Shown piece after piece: positions 1 to 6,855 of a stretch of DNA of 64,000 bases. The notes under the pieces are model-generated. The model was not told the origin of the DNA, made no database searches, and saw only the letters and a program-made list of their open reading frames with translations. A program made the translations under genes and the position numbers. Location: NCBI RefSeq assembly GCF_039522585.1, contig NZ_BAAADR010000045.1; one strand, written 5' to 3'. This stretch comes from Bisbaumannia salifodinae. Lineage in GTDB: Bacteria > Pseudomonadota > Gammaproteobacteria > Pseudomonadales > Halomonadaceae. Numbering within the stretch: position 1 is the first letter of the stretch; every line of letters begins with the position of its first letter.

Positions 1-52
1 ACCCTATCGCCGAGCAGATCCTTTCCCGCGGGCTCGATCTCTCCGCGCCGCG

Positions 53-184
53 CTAGTGACTGAACGGTGCGCGGATGGACTGCTGTTCCATCCATGAGCC
101 TCCACCCCCCCCGATCAGATATTGAACCTTCTGGCCTGCTTTCATGGAGCGCACCAGGCGCTCTTGTGGCTTGGTGTATGGCAT
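53..184 (-). CDS. small phage protein, 43 aa
   Basis: Minus-strand ORF from ATG at 184 to TAG at 53-55, preceded by a strong GGGAGG ribosome-binding site about 5 nt upstream. The basic N-terminal half (PQERLVRSMKAGQK) is followed by a run of five glycines. No family is recognised. It lies directly downstream of the methyltransferase gene with only 10 nt between them, so it is probably its operon partner at the distal end of the leftward early operon. It is real mainly on the strength of its ribosome-binding site and operon position. Confidence 0.6.
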   Translation of the reverse strand: MPYTKPQERLVRSMKAGQKVQYLIGGGGGSWMEQQSIRAPFSH

Positions 185-194
185 AGTTTCCTCC

Positions 195-683
195 CTACGG
201 CTTCATGAATACCAACCAGTGGGTAAGCCCTCCTCGCCCAGAGACTTGGCCGAACAGAGGCTTGATCGGGGTTAGCGACAGAACCTCGCGTAGCTTCACT
301 TGCGTTTCATTCCACTTAAATACAAGGACGCCCTCCGGCTCCAAAACGCGGAAGCACTCGCTGAAACCTTTGCGCAGGTCTTCTCGCCAGTCGTCGCTAA
401 GTTTTCCGTATCGTGCTGCCATCCAACTCCTGGGTCCGGCACGCTCCAGGTGAGGAGGATCAAAGGCGACGAGACGGAAGGTGTTGTCTTCAAAAGGAAG
501 ATCTCGGAAGTCAATCAGCTCGTCAGGTTCGATGCGGAGTGTGCGCTTGCCGTCCTGCCGGCCATGGCTGCGATCAGTAACCGTGATTGTCTCGCTTCGG
601 ATGTCGCCGAAAATGGTATTGGGGTGCTCTCGGTCAAACCACATAGACCGCGGGCCGCAGCAGGGGTCTAGGATTCGCTCCAT
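195..683 (-). CDS. class I SAM-dependent DNA methyltransferase-like protein
   Basis: A 162-residue protein that opens with MERILDPCCGPRSMW, a motif-I-like SAM-binding loop (DPCCG), and carries VAFDPPH near residue 75, matching the DPPY/H catalytic motif IV of N6-adenine and N4-cytosine methyltransferases. The later EPEGVLVFKWN stretch matches the strand that follows in this fold. The protein is short and lacks an evident target-recognition domain. Such phage genes modify DNA, often against host restriction, but DNA as substrate is inference. AGGAG lies upstream of the ATG. The gene is read from the leftward early operon. Confidence 0.8.
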   Translation of the reverse strand: MERILDPCCGPRSMWFDREHPNTIFGDIRSETITVTDRSHGRQDGKRTLRIEPDELIDFRDLPFEDNTFRLVAFDPPHLERAGPRSWMAARYGKLSDDWREDLRKGFSECFRVLEPEGVLVFKWNETQVKLREVLSLTPIKPLFGQVSGRGGLTHWLVFMKP

Positions 684-701
684 GTGTTTCTCCTGGGCAC
701 G

Positions 702-724
702 AAAAAGGCCACCCTTGGGCGGCC
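702..724 (-). terminator. rho-independent terminator, leftward
   Basis: On the minus strand, GGCCGCCC pairs with GGGTGGCC (one G-U pair) and is followed by five T. It sits just downstream of the 113-residue gene and upstream of the methyltransferase gene, so leftward transcription must read through it or restart beyond it. Confidence 0.7.
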
Positions 725-749
725 TCCTCCTATATGTGTGGGTCGCAAG

Positions 750-1091
750 CTATGCGGCTTGATTGATCCTCGCCAGCGCACTCTTGACCTGCGGGGTGTT
801 GTACAGCGATTCAAACAGCTTGCCGAGGTCGGCGGATTTCAGGCTCTTGGCCAGTTCCGGGCCAACGCTGATTTCCACCGAATCCCGGCTCAGCTCCACT
901 TTGACGCCTTCCGTAACGGAGGGCTTCTGGACCACGCCATTCTCCTGCCCGGTCTGCGGAGGCTGAGCGCTCCGCAGGTAGTTGAACAGCGATGGCGGCT
1001 TGAGCGCGTCGGTCGGGTATCCATGATCCCGAAGCACACCCATAGCGGTGCCCATGTTGCCGTAAAACGTCGATGAAGGAACACGATCCAT
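750..1091 (-). CDS. phage protein of unknown function, 113 aa
   Basis: A mostly helical 113-residue protein with the ATG at 1091; an in-frame GTG at 1100 is an alternative start and neither has a strong ribosome-binding site. The C-terminal half (GPELAKSLKSADLGKLFESLYNTPQVKSALARI) looks like two amphipathic helices. No family is recognised. The gap upstream to the next gene is 113 nt and includes an AT-rich stretch, so it may have its own promoter. It is followed by a terminator. Confidence 0.6.
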   Translation of the reverse strand: MDRVPSSTFYGNMGTAMGVLRDHGYPTDALKPPSLFNYLRSAQPPQTGQENGVVQKPSVTEGVKVELSRDSVEISVGPELAKSLKSADLGKLFESLYNTPQVKSALARINQAA

Positions 1092-1204
1092 GTCTATCAC
1101 TCATGTAGTTACAGGGTTCACGGCCCGAGCGTATTATCTCCACCGGCAGGGTTTACAGTACGCAGATTGGGTAATTTATTGTGGATTTTTACGCATCCCA
1201 GCCG

Positions 1205-1405
1205 CTACCTAGTGATGGCGTAGGCGAAGACCCAGAAAATGATGATTCCTACCAGGACAAGAAGCGCTGGCGCCCATAGCGGCGCCAACACCCACCACCA
1301 CGACCAGCCGATATAGCCAGTCAACTTGAGTGCCACGAAAACAATGGTCAGCAGGCCGAAGAATCCGATGCCGCCGCTTTTTTCAACTACGGTTGTGTTT
1401 CCCAT
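1205..1405 (-). CDS. small two-helix membrane protein, 66 aa
   Basis: The protein has a short polar N-terminus (MGNTTVVEKSGG) and two hydrophobic segments, at roughly residues 14-32 and 38-62, rich in Trp and Leu, so it should sit in the inner membrane. GGAGG precedes the ATG. Small proteins of this type are common beside recombination genes in prophages and their role is generally unknown. It lies directly downstream of ssb in the leftward operon. Confidence 0.7.
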   Translation of the reverse strand: MGNTTVVEKSGGIGFFGLLTIVFVALKLTGYIGWSWWWVLAPLWAPALLVLVGIIIFWVFAYAITR

Positions 1406-1445
1406 GCTGCCTCCGAGTTGGTTTCTGTAGAACGTTTACTACGTG

Positions 1446-1916
1446 TCAGAACGGGATCTCCGAATCAAACTCCCCACCCGGCGGATGCGGCGCTGCCGGC
1501 TGCTGGGCGCCGTAGTTCCCTGGGGCCGGCTGTTGGGGTGCCGCTGACTGGCTGCCCTGCGGCTCTTGCTGTCCGCCGCCACGGCTGTCGAGCATTTGCA
1601 TGTCGCGCACCTTGATCTCGGTGCTGTAGCGGTCTTGGCCGTTCTGATCTTGCCATTTTCGAGTCTGTAACTGCCCCTCGACGTACAGCTTGCTTCCCTT
1701 CTTGACGTACTGCTGCACGACCTCGGCGAGCTTGTCGAAGAACACACAGCGGTGCCATTCGGTACGCTCCTGCTTCTGGCCGCTTTGCTTGTCGGTCCAC
1801 TGCTCACTGGTGGCAATACTCACGTTGGCCACCGCCACCCCCGAGGGTAGGAATCGCACCTCGGGGTCTTGGCCAACATTGCCAAGAATGATGACCTTGT
1901 TGACTCCTCTGCTCAT
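1446..1916 (-). CDS. ssb: single-stranded DNA-binding protein
   Basis: A 156-residue SSB. The N-terminal OB fold is clear (MSRGVNKVIILGNVGQDPEVRF, then VANVSIAT and EWHRCVFF), followed by a Gln/Pro/Gly-rich linker and the conserved acidic tip EFDSEIPF, which in this family docks partner proteins. The start at 1916 is chosen because the OB fold begins there and the ATG overlaps the upstream stop codon as ATGA. It should coat single-stranded phage DNA during replication and recombination, working with the recombination protein encoded just upstream. Confidence 0.96.
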   Translation of the reverse strand: MSRGVNKVIILGNVGQDPEVRFLPSGVAVANVSIATSEQWTDKQSGQKQERTEWHRCVFFDKLAEVVQQYVKKGSKLYVEGQLQTRKWQDQNGQDRYSTEIKVRDMQMLDSRGGGQQEPQGSQSAAPQQPAPGNYGAQQPAAPHPPGGEFDSEIPF

Positions 1917-2599
1917 GCCGTTGCCTCCTCGGTCTGCTGTTGGGCCGGGCCGTAGTAGGCCTCGCGGAACTCGGCGCTCTTCATCGTTTCGCGCTCGCGT
2001 GTGGTGAATGGCCCCCCATTGCTCGGCGCCACCCATAGCGATTGCTTGGTCCGGTCGTCCAGCTCGAACCACGCCTCAGCAGCCGTGCTCAGGTCGCCTG
2101 CTTCCAGCCCTGCCTTGATGGCGTCGATGCTGGCCTGGTTGGCATGCACGGCCTCCATGAGCACCTGTCGGCGTTGCTCCTCGGCGCTGGCCTGCTGTTC
2201 GGCCTGCTTCTGCTGGTGTACAGCCCCAGCCAGCTCGTCGGCGCTGGCATACTCGCCGCCGCCCAGCCCTAGGGCGGCCAGGGCGCGACCCACGGCGCTG
2301 GTCTCGGCGTTCTCGAGGGCGCTGGTGCTGTTCACCCCCTTGTTGCTGCGGAACTCCTCGGCGTAGCCGGTGGCCAAGGTACGCCCCGCGCCGTCGCTGA
2401 TCGTCGCCCTCACGATCACCACCCGCTCGTCTATGGTGACGATCTCGGTGGCGATGCCGACCTCGGTGCCGAATGCCCGGCGCAGGAACTCCACGCGCAT
2501 GGCCACCGGGGCATAGGCCTTGCCCCGGAAGTCCATCTTGCCTGGCGCCGCGGCCAGCTCTCCCATCGCGGTGCGCAGCCGCTCCAGTGTGTCGCTCAT
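1913..2599 (-). CDS. probable phage recombination-associated protein (ERF/Sak-like)
   Basis: A 228-residue protein with the motif NSTSALENAETSAVGRALAALG near the middle, a signature of phage proteins encoded beside SSB and thought to act in single-strand annealing. The N-terminal half looks like a compact alpha/beta domain, and the C-terminal half is Gln/Glu-rich and helical. The start at 2599 has AGGAGG 8 nt upstream. Its stop overlaps the ssb start (ATGA). Annealing activity is inferred from the motif and from context; assignment to the ERF superfamily is not certain. Confidence 0.6.
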   Translation of the reverse strand: MSDTLERLRTAMGELAAAPGKMDFRGKAYAPVAMRVEFLRRAFGTEVGIATEIVTIDERVVIVRATISDGAGRTLATGYAEEFRSNKGVNSTSALENAETSAVGRALAALGLGGGEYASADELAGAVHQQKQAEQQASAEEQRRQVLMEAVHANQASIDAIKAGLEAGDLSTAAEAWFELDDRTKQSLWVAPSNGGPFTTRERETMKSAEFREAYYGPAQQQTEEATA

Positions 2600-2745
2600 G
2601 CCACTACCCTCCTGTCTTCCAGTGCGCAACGCTGCTTGCCGTGCTCATAGTCGAGCCGCTCGCGCTCCTCCCGATACTGCTCGTCGGTTACGTCGCCTGC
2701 TGCATATTGCGAGTCGAGCGCTGCGATTGCCTGTTCGTAGCTCAT
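2596..2745 (-). CDS. small charged phage protein, 49 aa
   Basis: A 49-residue, strongly charged helical protein (DEQYREERERLDYEHGKQR). GGAGAG precedes the ATG at 2745, and the stop overlaps the next start as ATGA. Overlap coupling and the ribosome-binding site support it as a real gene although it is short. No function is recognised. Confidence 0.6.
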   Translation of the reverse strand: MSYEQAIAALDSQYAAGDVTDEQYREERERLDYEHGKQRCALEDRRVVA

Positions 2746-2816
2746 GTCGTATGCTCTCCGTGATTCATTTCGCGTGGATCATCCGGCCCCGCCCAGCTCC
2801 ACCTGGACGGGGTTTT

Positions 2817-3128
2817 TCATTTCTCGCCGCGGGCCTTGGCCTCAACCTCCAGGCAGCGCTTTGCCCACGCGGCTATCTGTTCGGGCTCGGAGTTGAAGCC
2901 CGGGAAGGCTTGCAGGCATTCGTAAAGCTCCGGCGCAGCGGCGATCAGGTGGGCGTTGGCGACGGCCTCGTGGCTCGTGCTGTACCCGTCAGGCCAGGCG
3001 TACGTGTGGTCGGTGTCGTCAAGAATGCAGATGGCATCTTCCGTTCTGTGGCAGAAAACCACTAGCTCACCTACGCCGTGGTCCGTCGAGTCCCACGGGC
3101 TCGGCGTCCACTTGGGTTCGTTGCTCAT
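2817..3128 (-). CDS. phage early protein, KWTPSPW family, 103 aa
   Basis: It begins MSNEPKWTPSPWD and contains NAHLIAAAPELYECLQ, the two landmarks of a widespread small phage protein family of unknown function found in early operons. The start at 3128 overlaps the upstream stop codon (ATGA) and AGGAGG lies just upstream. A paralogue sits in the same operon at 4294-4623. The last codons overlap a plus-strand hairpin with a T tract near 2784-2817, which could act as a terminator for antisense transcription. Confidence 0.8.
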   Translation of the reverse strand: MSNEPKWTPSPWDSTDHGVGELVVFCHRTEDAICILDDTDHTYAWPDGYSTSHEAVANAHLIAAAPELYECLQAFPGFNSEPEQIAAWAKRCLEVEAKARGEK

Positions 3129-3433
3129 ACCTCCTCCTCCAGCTGCTTCAACTGCGCCCCGATATACCGCTTCATGGCCCGCTCCAGGTCGCTGGCCGCC
3201 TGCTCCTTCTCGGCCTCGTCGCCATGCAGCCGGGCGTCGAGGAACCACGTCAGCCACTCCAACTCGCTGGCAATCATGCTGTACATCGGCGCCTCAAGGT
3301 CCACATCGGCCAAGGCCTTGCTGATCCAGGCGTCGAGGTAGTCGTCCTGGCGTTGGGCGGGGTCTTCCGCATCCGGGTCGCGGTGTGGCACGACAACCGG
3401 CATGCTGTTGATATCGACTGCTGCGTTATTCAT
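3125..3433 (-). CDS. phage protein of unknown function, 102 aa
   Basis: An acidic, largely helical protein; the C-terminal 50 residues (ELEWLTWFLDARLHGDEAEKEQAASDLERAM) form a likely amphipathic helical pair. Both ends overlap neighbours by 4 nt (ATGA), which indicates a translationally coupled operon. No family is recognised. Confidence 0.7.
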   Translation of the reverse strand: MNNAAVDINSMPVVVPHRDPDAEDPAQRQDDYLDAWISKALADVDLEAPMYSMIASELEWLTWFLDARLHGDEAEKEQAASDLERAMKRYIGAQLKQLEEEV

Positions 3434-3831
3434 GGTTCCTCCCAGCGATGAACGATGTACTGGTGGTGCTCTCCGCGCTGCTGACTGCCTGTTCCGTCGC
3501 TGAACAGGTACCAGCCGGGCTCAAGCGTTGCGAAGTGGCGCAAGACGACCTCCCGCTGTTCCTCTTTCCCGTGGACGCGCCCGCACTCCACCGTCCGGTT
3601 CACCCTGGTCATTCCCAGGAAATTCCGCTTGTCCTCTGGGGTAAACCGAGTGACTTCTGCCGGCATCTCAGCCTGACCGGTCAGGCACTTCATGAAATCA
3701 TCCAGCGGCATATCGAACTCGACGACAGGCAGGCGAGAGGTGGTGTCGATCACTTTGATGGTCATGACCTCCCGACCGTCTCCGCGGCTTGGGCGGCTGA
3801 TCGATACGGATACGGTTTCGGGCGTGCTCAT
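3430..3831 (-). CDS. phage protein of unknown function, 133 aa
   Basis: A beta-rich 133-residue protein. It starts with MSTPETVSVSISRPSRGDGREVMTIKV-like strands and ends with ATLEPGWYLFSDGTGSQQ. It is coupled to both neighbours by ATGA overlaps. I see no catalytic motif and recognise no family. Confidence 0.7.
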   Translation of the reverse strand: MSTPETVSVSISRPSRGDGREVMTIKVIDTTSRLPVVEFDMPLDDFMKCLTGQAEMPAEVTRFTPEDKRNFLGMTRVNRTVECGRVHGKEEQREVVLRHFATLEPGWYLFSDGTGSQQRGEHHQYIVHRWEEP

Positions 3832-4124
3832 GCCGCATCCCTCCGGTTATTGGCGATCCACTCGACCAGCTCGTCTCGCTGCTGGATAAGGGTGCGCTCG
3901 TTGTCATCGATGCCTGTCGGCCGGTCCCAGCCTTGGCTGTTGATCATCGCCGTGGTTCGGTGCAGGGTTTCCAGCGTTTGCGGATGGAGAACATGGACCT
4001 CGCTGCACACGTAATGCCCCTGGCCCGCCCTGACGTAGTGCCAGATATTCATGCCTGTCTGGTCGCCGCCAGCAATGGCTAGGGCCTGGATATCGGCCAG
4101 CAAATGCAACTGCTGCACGTCCAT
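3828..4124 (-). CDS. phage protein of unknown function, 98 aa
   Basis: A 98-residue soluble protein with an N-terminal helix (MDVQQLHLLADIQALAIAGG) and a C-terminal helix (QQRDELVEWIANNRR). The GAGGAGG that serves as its ribosome-binding site lies inside the end of the upstream gene. Its stop overlaps the next start. Function unknown. Confidence 0.7.
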   Translation of the reverse strand: MDVQQLHLLADIQALAIAGGDQTGMNIWHYVRAGQGHYVCSEVHVLHPQTLETLHRTTAMINSQGWDRPTGIDDNERTLIQQRDELVEWIANNRRDAA

Positions 4125-4126
4125 AT

Positions 4127-4297
4127 CTACCTCCTCGCCCGCCGCACTGAGCGGGCCAATTTGTTCTGGTATTCCTGCCTACGCTGGCGAATCACCGCCC
4201 TGGCGCCCATGTCGACTAGCACGGCGATGGCGATCAACAGGGCGGAGAGCCCGAGCCAGCGCAGGGCGAAGATTTGGTCAGGAGTGAGGTCGATCAT
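4127..4297 (-). CDS. small membrane protein, 56 aa
   Basis: One hydrophobic helix (LRWLGLSALLIAIAVLVDMG, about residues 12-31) is followed by a very basic tail (RQRRQEYQNKLARSVRRARR), so the predicted topology is a single-pass inner-membrane protein with a cytoplasmic basic tail. The start overlaps the upstream stop as ATGA, and its last codons supply the ribosome-binding site of the next gene. Confidence 0.65.
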   Translation of the reverse strand: MIDLTPDQIFALRWLGLSALLIAIAVLVDMGARAVIRQRRQEYQNKLARSVRRARR

Positions 4298-4623
4298 GGT
4301 TCACCTCGGGCTTTCTTGGCGTACTGCAAAGCGGCTTCGTATAGCTCAGTCCGGGCCGCCTCCGAAACGCCCTTGGGGTTGCCGCAGATGTCCATGACCA
4401 GCTCGGCGAGCGCATATCCATCCGGCGCGGCGGCGATTAGGTAGGCGTTTGCGTTACGCTGCCTATGCGTCGTCGTCTTGATAGGGCCGCCGTCGTAAAT
4501 CGGCACAATTGAGCATCGGCATACTGGGATACCTCGCTCGTCTTTCACCTGCACTCCGTCGCCAGGATCGACATGTGGCGACTTAACCCACGGCCCCGGC
4601 GTCCACTTCGGATCATTACTCAT
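4294..4623 (-). CDS. phage early protein, KWTPGPW family, 109 aa
   Basis: Paralogue of the 2817-3128 protein. It starts MSNDPKWTPGPWVK and carries NANAYLIAAAPDGYAL in place of NAHLIAAAPELYE, and both end in KARGE. The central part differs and holds two Cys residues (VCRCSI). Two copies in one operon point to duplication followed by divergence. The family function is unknown. Both ends overlap neighbours by ATGA. Confidence 0.8.
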   Translation of the reverse strand: MSNDPKWTPGPWVKSPHVDPGDGVQVKDERGIPVCRCSIVPIYDGGPIKTTTHRQRNANAYLIAAAPDGYALAELVMDICGNPKGVSEAARTELYEAALQYAKKARGEP

Positions 4624-4772
4624 CCCAACCTCCGCTTAACTGCGATGATCACCGGCGACTCAATGCCGGCATGTGCCGCTGCGCGCTTGGCGGCGATGCG
4701 GCTGAAATACGGGCTGCCCGGCAGGTCGCAGCGTGGCGTGCCGCCCTGCTTGACGAGATAGCGTGAATTCAT
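4620..4772 (-). CDS. small basic phage protein, 50 aa
   Basis: A 50-residue basic protein (RIAAKRAAAHAGIESPVIIAVKRR). AGGTG lies upstream of the ATG at 4772, and its stop overlaps the next start as ATGA, the same coupling seen along this operon. No family is recognised. Confidence 0.55.
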   Translation of the reverse strand: MNSRYLVKQGGTPRCDLPGSPYFSRIAAKRAAAHAGIESPVIIAVKRRLG

Positions 4773-4780
4773 GGATCACC

Positions 4781-4993
4781 TCACATGACGTTAGGCGCAG
4801 GCTTGGCACCGCTGCGAATGGCGCGTTCTAGCTGTGACTGGGCGTGCGATACGGCGTCGATGTAGGGGCCCAGGAATTTGGCGCTAGGCTGCGTCTCGAC
4901 GTCGATCATCCAAGCTCCTCCGGCATGAGTTAGGCGCGCCTGGTAGCGCACGCCACGGGGATCAAATCCAGTGATGGTTGTGCTGGTCAACAT
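4781..4993 (-). CDS. phage protein of unknown function, 70 aa
   Basis: A 70-residue protein with two beta-like strands (VRYQARLTHAGGAWMIDV) and a C-terminal helix. Start at 4993 because GGAGG lies just upstream; it overlaps the end of the upstream gene by 7 nt. Function unknown. Confidence 0.65.
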   Translation of the reverse strand: MLTSTTITGFDPRGVRYQARLTHAGGAWMIDVETQPSAKFLGPYIDAVSHAQSQLERAIRSGAKPAPNVM

Positions 4994-5178
4994 GACTCCT
5001 CCTTGCTGGCAAGCTCTATCTGACATGCCGCCAAGCGGCCGGTCTTATCCGGCTCGCCTGCACCGATAAGGATCAGGGTGTTGCCGTCCGGGTCGGTGGT
5101 CATGATCGACTCGGCGCCCCGCTGACTGGCCGCCGACTTGAGCAGTGATATGGCTGCGTCTAACGTTGGGTTTGACAT
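4987..5178 (-). CDS. phage protein of unknown function, 63 aa
   Basis: A 63-residue protein with an N-terminal helix and a strand motif (TDPDGNTLILIGAGE). Start at 5178, preceded by GGAGG. It is the first gene after the terminator at 5195-5219, so its expression probably depends on read-through (antitermination) of the leftward transcript. Confidence 0.65.
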   Translation of the reverse strand: MSNPTLDAAISLLKSAASQRGAESIMTTDPDGNTLILIGAGEPDKTGRLAACQIELASKEESC

Positions 5179-5194
5179 GCCGACCTCCAGGAAT

Positions 5195-5219
5195 AAAAAA
5201 GCCCGCCGGGTGGCGGGCA
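5195..5219 (-). terminator. rho-independent terminator, leftward
   Basis: On the minus strand GCCCGCC-ACCC-GGCGGGC is followed by six T. It lies inside the leftward early operon, directly before the gene at 4987-5178. In lambdoid phages such operon-internal terminators are overcome by N-type antitermination; no N homologue is recognised here. Confidence 0.85.
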
Positions 5220-5609
5220 ATGCAGGGATGATGCGTGGCATCTGTGAGGAGCCGACTTTCTCGACTGTCCCGCAGGAAACCGGCGGACGAGAACCGGCTC
5301 AGCCCCTCACAGATAGCCAGCAGATACGCCCTGCTGGCGCGGCGGGCGATTACAGCGTTCGCCGGACCTTGCGCGGCCTTGGCTATCGGCCTGGTCTGAG
5401 TGATGCGGTGGCCGGTGCTGATCTCCGGCTTTCCCGCAATGCTTTGTGATCTCGCCCTCAGCTACGCCGAGGATCGTTACCCACAGGGCGGGCCGACCGT
5501 GGCTGCGCATCAGCCTGCGCTTGCACCGCATCGAGCTGAACACTGCGCACAATGCCCAGCTCGATGCCCACCAGTAGCCCTGGTGGGGTGGCGTATTGTG
5601 CTCGGCGAG
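5220..5609. other. 390-bp gap in the early operon without a confident gene
   Basis: Short open frames exist on both strands: a 73-codon leftward frame ending near 5307, a leftward TTG frame near 5458-5616, and plus-strand frames of about 40-55 codons. None has a convincing start and ribosome-binding site. The gap is bounded by the terminator at 5195-5219 and the palindrome at 5610-5630. It may hold one short leftward gene or regulatory RNA. Confidence 0.4.
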
Positions 5610-5630
5610 CTGTCAAGGATTCCTTGACAG
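5610..5630. repeat. perfect 21-bp palindrome
   Basis: CTGTCAAGGA-T-TCCTTGACAG is a perfect inverted repeat with 10-bp arms. It overlaps the last codons of the 74-residue leftward gene. No T tract follows on either strand, so a protein-binding site is more likely than a terminator. Confidence 0.6.
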
Positions 5631-5837
5631 TTGCCCTAGCCTGCGCAGCCTCAGGGCATATTGGTTCGAGCGCTCTGCGTTCTGCATCACCCTTTCCTTG
5701 ACTGCCGGGTCTCTGTACAGGCTGGCCTGACGGCGGAGATATCCAGCGTCCCGCTCCAGCCATTCAACGGCCTCGCTCAGCTCCTTGGCATCTGCATAGG
5801 TGTGGCCGTTTTCGTCAGTCACTGGGAATGTCGCCAT
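5613..5837 (-). CDS. phage protein of unknown function, 74 aa
   Basis: A helical, charged protein starting MATFPVTDENGHTYADAKEL; the region from residue 20 on (AVEWLERDAGYLRRQASLYRDPAVKERVMQNAERS) reads as a long amphipathic helix pair. The stop lies inside the 21-bp palindrome. No family is recognised. Confidence 0.65.
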   Translation of the reverse strand: MATFPVTDENGHTYADAKELSEAVEWLERDAGYLRRQASLYRDPAVKERVMQNAERSNQYALRLRRLGQLSRNP

Positions 5838-5846
5838 CTCTCCCCC

Positions 5847-6071
5847 TCACGCCCTGCGGCGCATCTGATAACCTGGCAGTCGCTTGATTGCCTCAATGTC
5901 CCGCCGAATGGATACCGCCTCTTTGCTGTCCGCCTCCAGCCATTCGAGGCATTCCTCAAGGATGGTGATCTCCGCATTTGCCGCTGCCAGAGCCGCCGGT
6001 ACGAAGCTGGCGTTCTGCCCCGGGTTGGCCAGTGCGGTCTCGTGCACCAAGTGCAGTGGTGTTCTAGCCAT
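5847..6071 (-). CDS. phage protein of unknown function, 74 aa
   Basis: Start chosen at 6071 (MARTPLHLVHETAL) because GGGAG lies upstream; the longer frame to 6152 has no such site. It is mainly helical, with an Ala-rich stretch and an acidic helix (EECLEWLEADSKEAVSIRRDIEAI). It overlaps the upstream gene by 8 nt. Function unknown. Confidence 0.65.
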   Translation of the reverse strand: MARTPLHLVHETALANPGQNASFVPAALAAANAEITILEECLEWLEADSKEAVSIRRDIEAIKRLPGYQMRRRA

Positions 6072-6261
6072 CTCGATTCTCCCTACTGCATCTCGGGCAG
6101 CTGCACGGCACGCCAGAGCGACGCCGCGCCACCCCCGCTTCCCATGCTTCATTGCAGCGCTCTCGTCTCGCCCGGCTCTCGATCAGCAGCCGAGTGAATG
6201 CTTGGCGGTCGTCGTGATACCCGGCGATCATCATCCGGGTCAGGTCGGCCTGGGTTGACAT
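6064..6261 (-). CDS. phage protein with C-terminal Cys cluster, 65 aa
   Basis: Start at 6261 (MSTQADLTRM), preceded by GGAGG; an ATG at 6282 is also in frame. The C-terminus holds CSCPRCSREN, three Cys in a short span that could bind a metal ion, although a second pair of ligands is not obvious. No family is recognised. Confidence 0.6.
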   Translation of the reverse strand: MSTQADLTRMMIAGYHDDRQAFTRLLIESRARRERCNEAWEAGVARRRSGVPCSCPRCSRENRDG

Positions 6262-6286
6262 CACTCTCTCCTCCGTTGTCATCCGT

Positions 6287-6379
6287 AGAGCGCCTTGGTG
6301 ACATCCCGCTGCCTGCGGCCCGGCAAGGCCTGGCGAGCGGGCAAGGCGCTCTCGGATGGCCCCGATGCGTCAGGGCCAT
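6287..6379. repeat. two strong inverted repeats (structured RNA candidate)
   Basis: AGAGCGCCTTG (6287-6297) pairs with CAAGGCGCTCT (6342-6352), and inside it CCCGCT (6305-6310) pairs with AGCGGG (6336-6341). A second hairpin, ATGGCCC (6356-6362) with GGGCCAT (6373-6379), follows at once. They fill the gap between two leftward genes. No T tract follows, so processing, attenuation or a small RNA is as likely as termination. Confidence 0.5.
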
Positions 6380-6387
6380 AGTTACTT

Positions 6388-6768
6388 CTACTCGTCATCT
6401 TTTAGTTCGAGCTTCCCGTCCGGCCCGATAGACACGATCTTCATGCCGCAGCCGCCACGCGAGGCGACCCATACCGGGGTGTCCTCCTCCATCAGGAACT
6501 CGCCGCCCTTGTATCCGGTAAACTCCTTACCCAGCGCCTCGTTGCACATCGCCAGCGCATCCTTTGCGCTCATCTCGCCACTACCGCCCTCAAACGCTAG
6601 GTCCGAGTAATAGCCGCGATAGCTGTGAGGCTCACCGATAGTGCTGATCTTGGCGCCGTCGGGAAGGTCTGATAGATGCTCGATCATTTCCCCCAGCGTC
6701 ATTTGTGACTCGGAGCGCTCTCGGCGCCACTTTTCACCCATCGCGTCAATCAATTCCTGCATGCTCAT
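6388..6768 (-). CDS. phage early protein with SYRGYYSDLAFE motif, 126 aa
   Basis: Start at 6768 (MSMQELIDAM) with GGGAGGAG upstream. The stretch MTLGEMIEHLSDLPDGAKI, followed by EPHSYRGYYSDLAFE, is typical of a widespread small phage protein family of unknown function. A beta-rich C-terminus follows (DTPVWVASRGGCGMKIVSI). It lies between the HNH gene and the hairpins at 6287-6379 in the leftward operon. Confidence 0.75.
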   Translation of the reverse strand: MSMQELIDAMGEKWRRERSESQMTLGEMIEHLSDLPDGAKISTIGEPHSYRGYYSDLAFEGGSGEMSAKDALAMCNEALGKEFTGYKGGEFLMEEDTPVWVASRGGCGMKIVSIGPDGKLELKDDE

Positions 6769-6855
6769 GCCTAACTCCTCCCCTCTGTCATCCATCAGCA
6801 CCCTCTCGAAGATGCTGGTGGATGCGCCCTGCCATGCAAGGCGCCGAATCCTCTC

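Noticed and set aside
3..56. Plus-strand frame ending in TAG (IAEQILSRGLDLSAPR) as the 3' end of a gene
   Set aside because: Too short to judge, cut by the window edge, and it opposes the leftward operon whose last visible gene ends at the same place.
2784..2817. Plus-strand terminator (CCCCG...CGGGG, TTTTT) as end of a plus gene
   Set aside because: No plus gene precedes it; it overlaps the end of a leftward gene and may only stop antisense transcripts.
5240..5560. Several 40-75-codon frames on both strands in the operon gap
   Set aside because: None has a convincing start with ribosome-binding site, and they overlap each other; kept only as an unresolved region.
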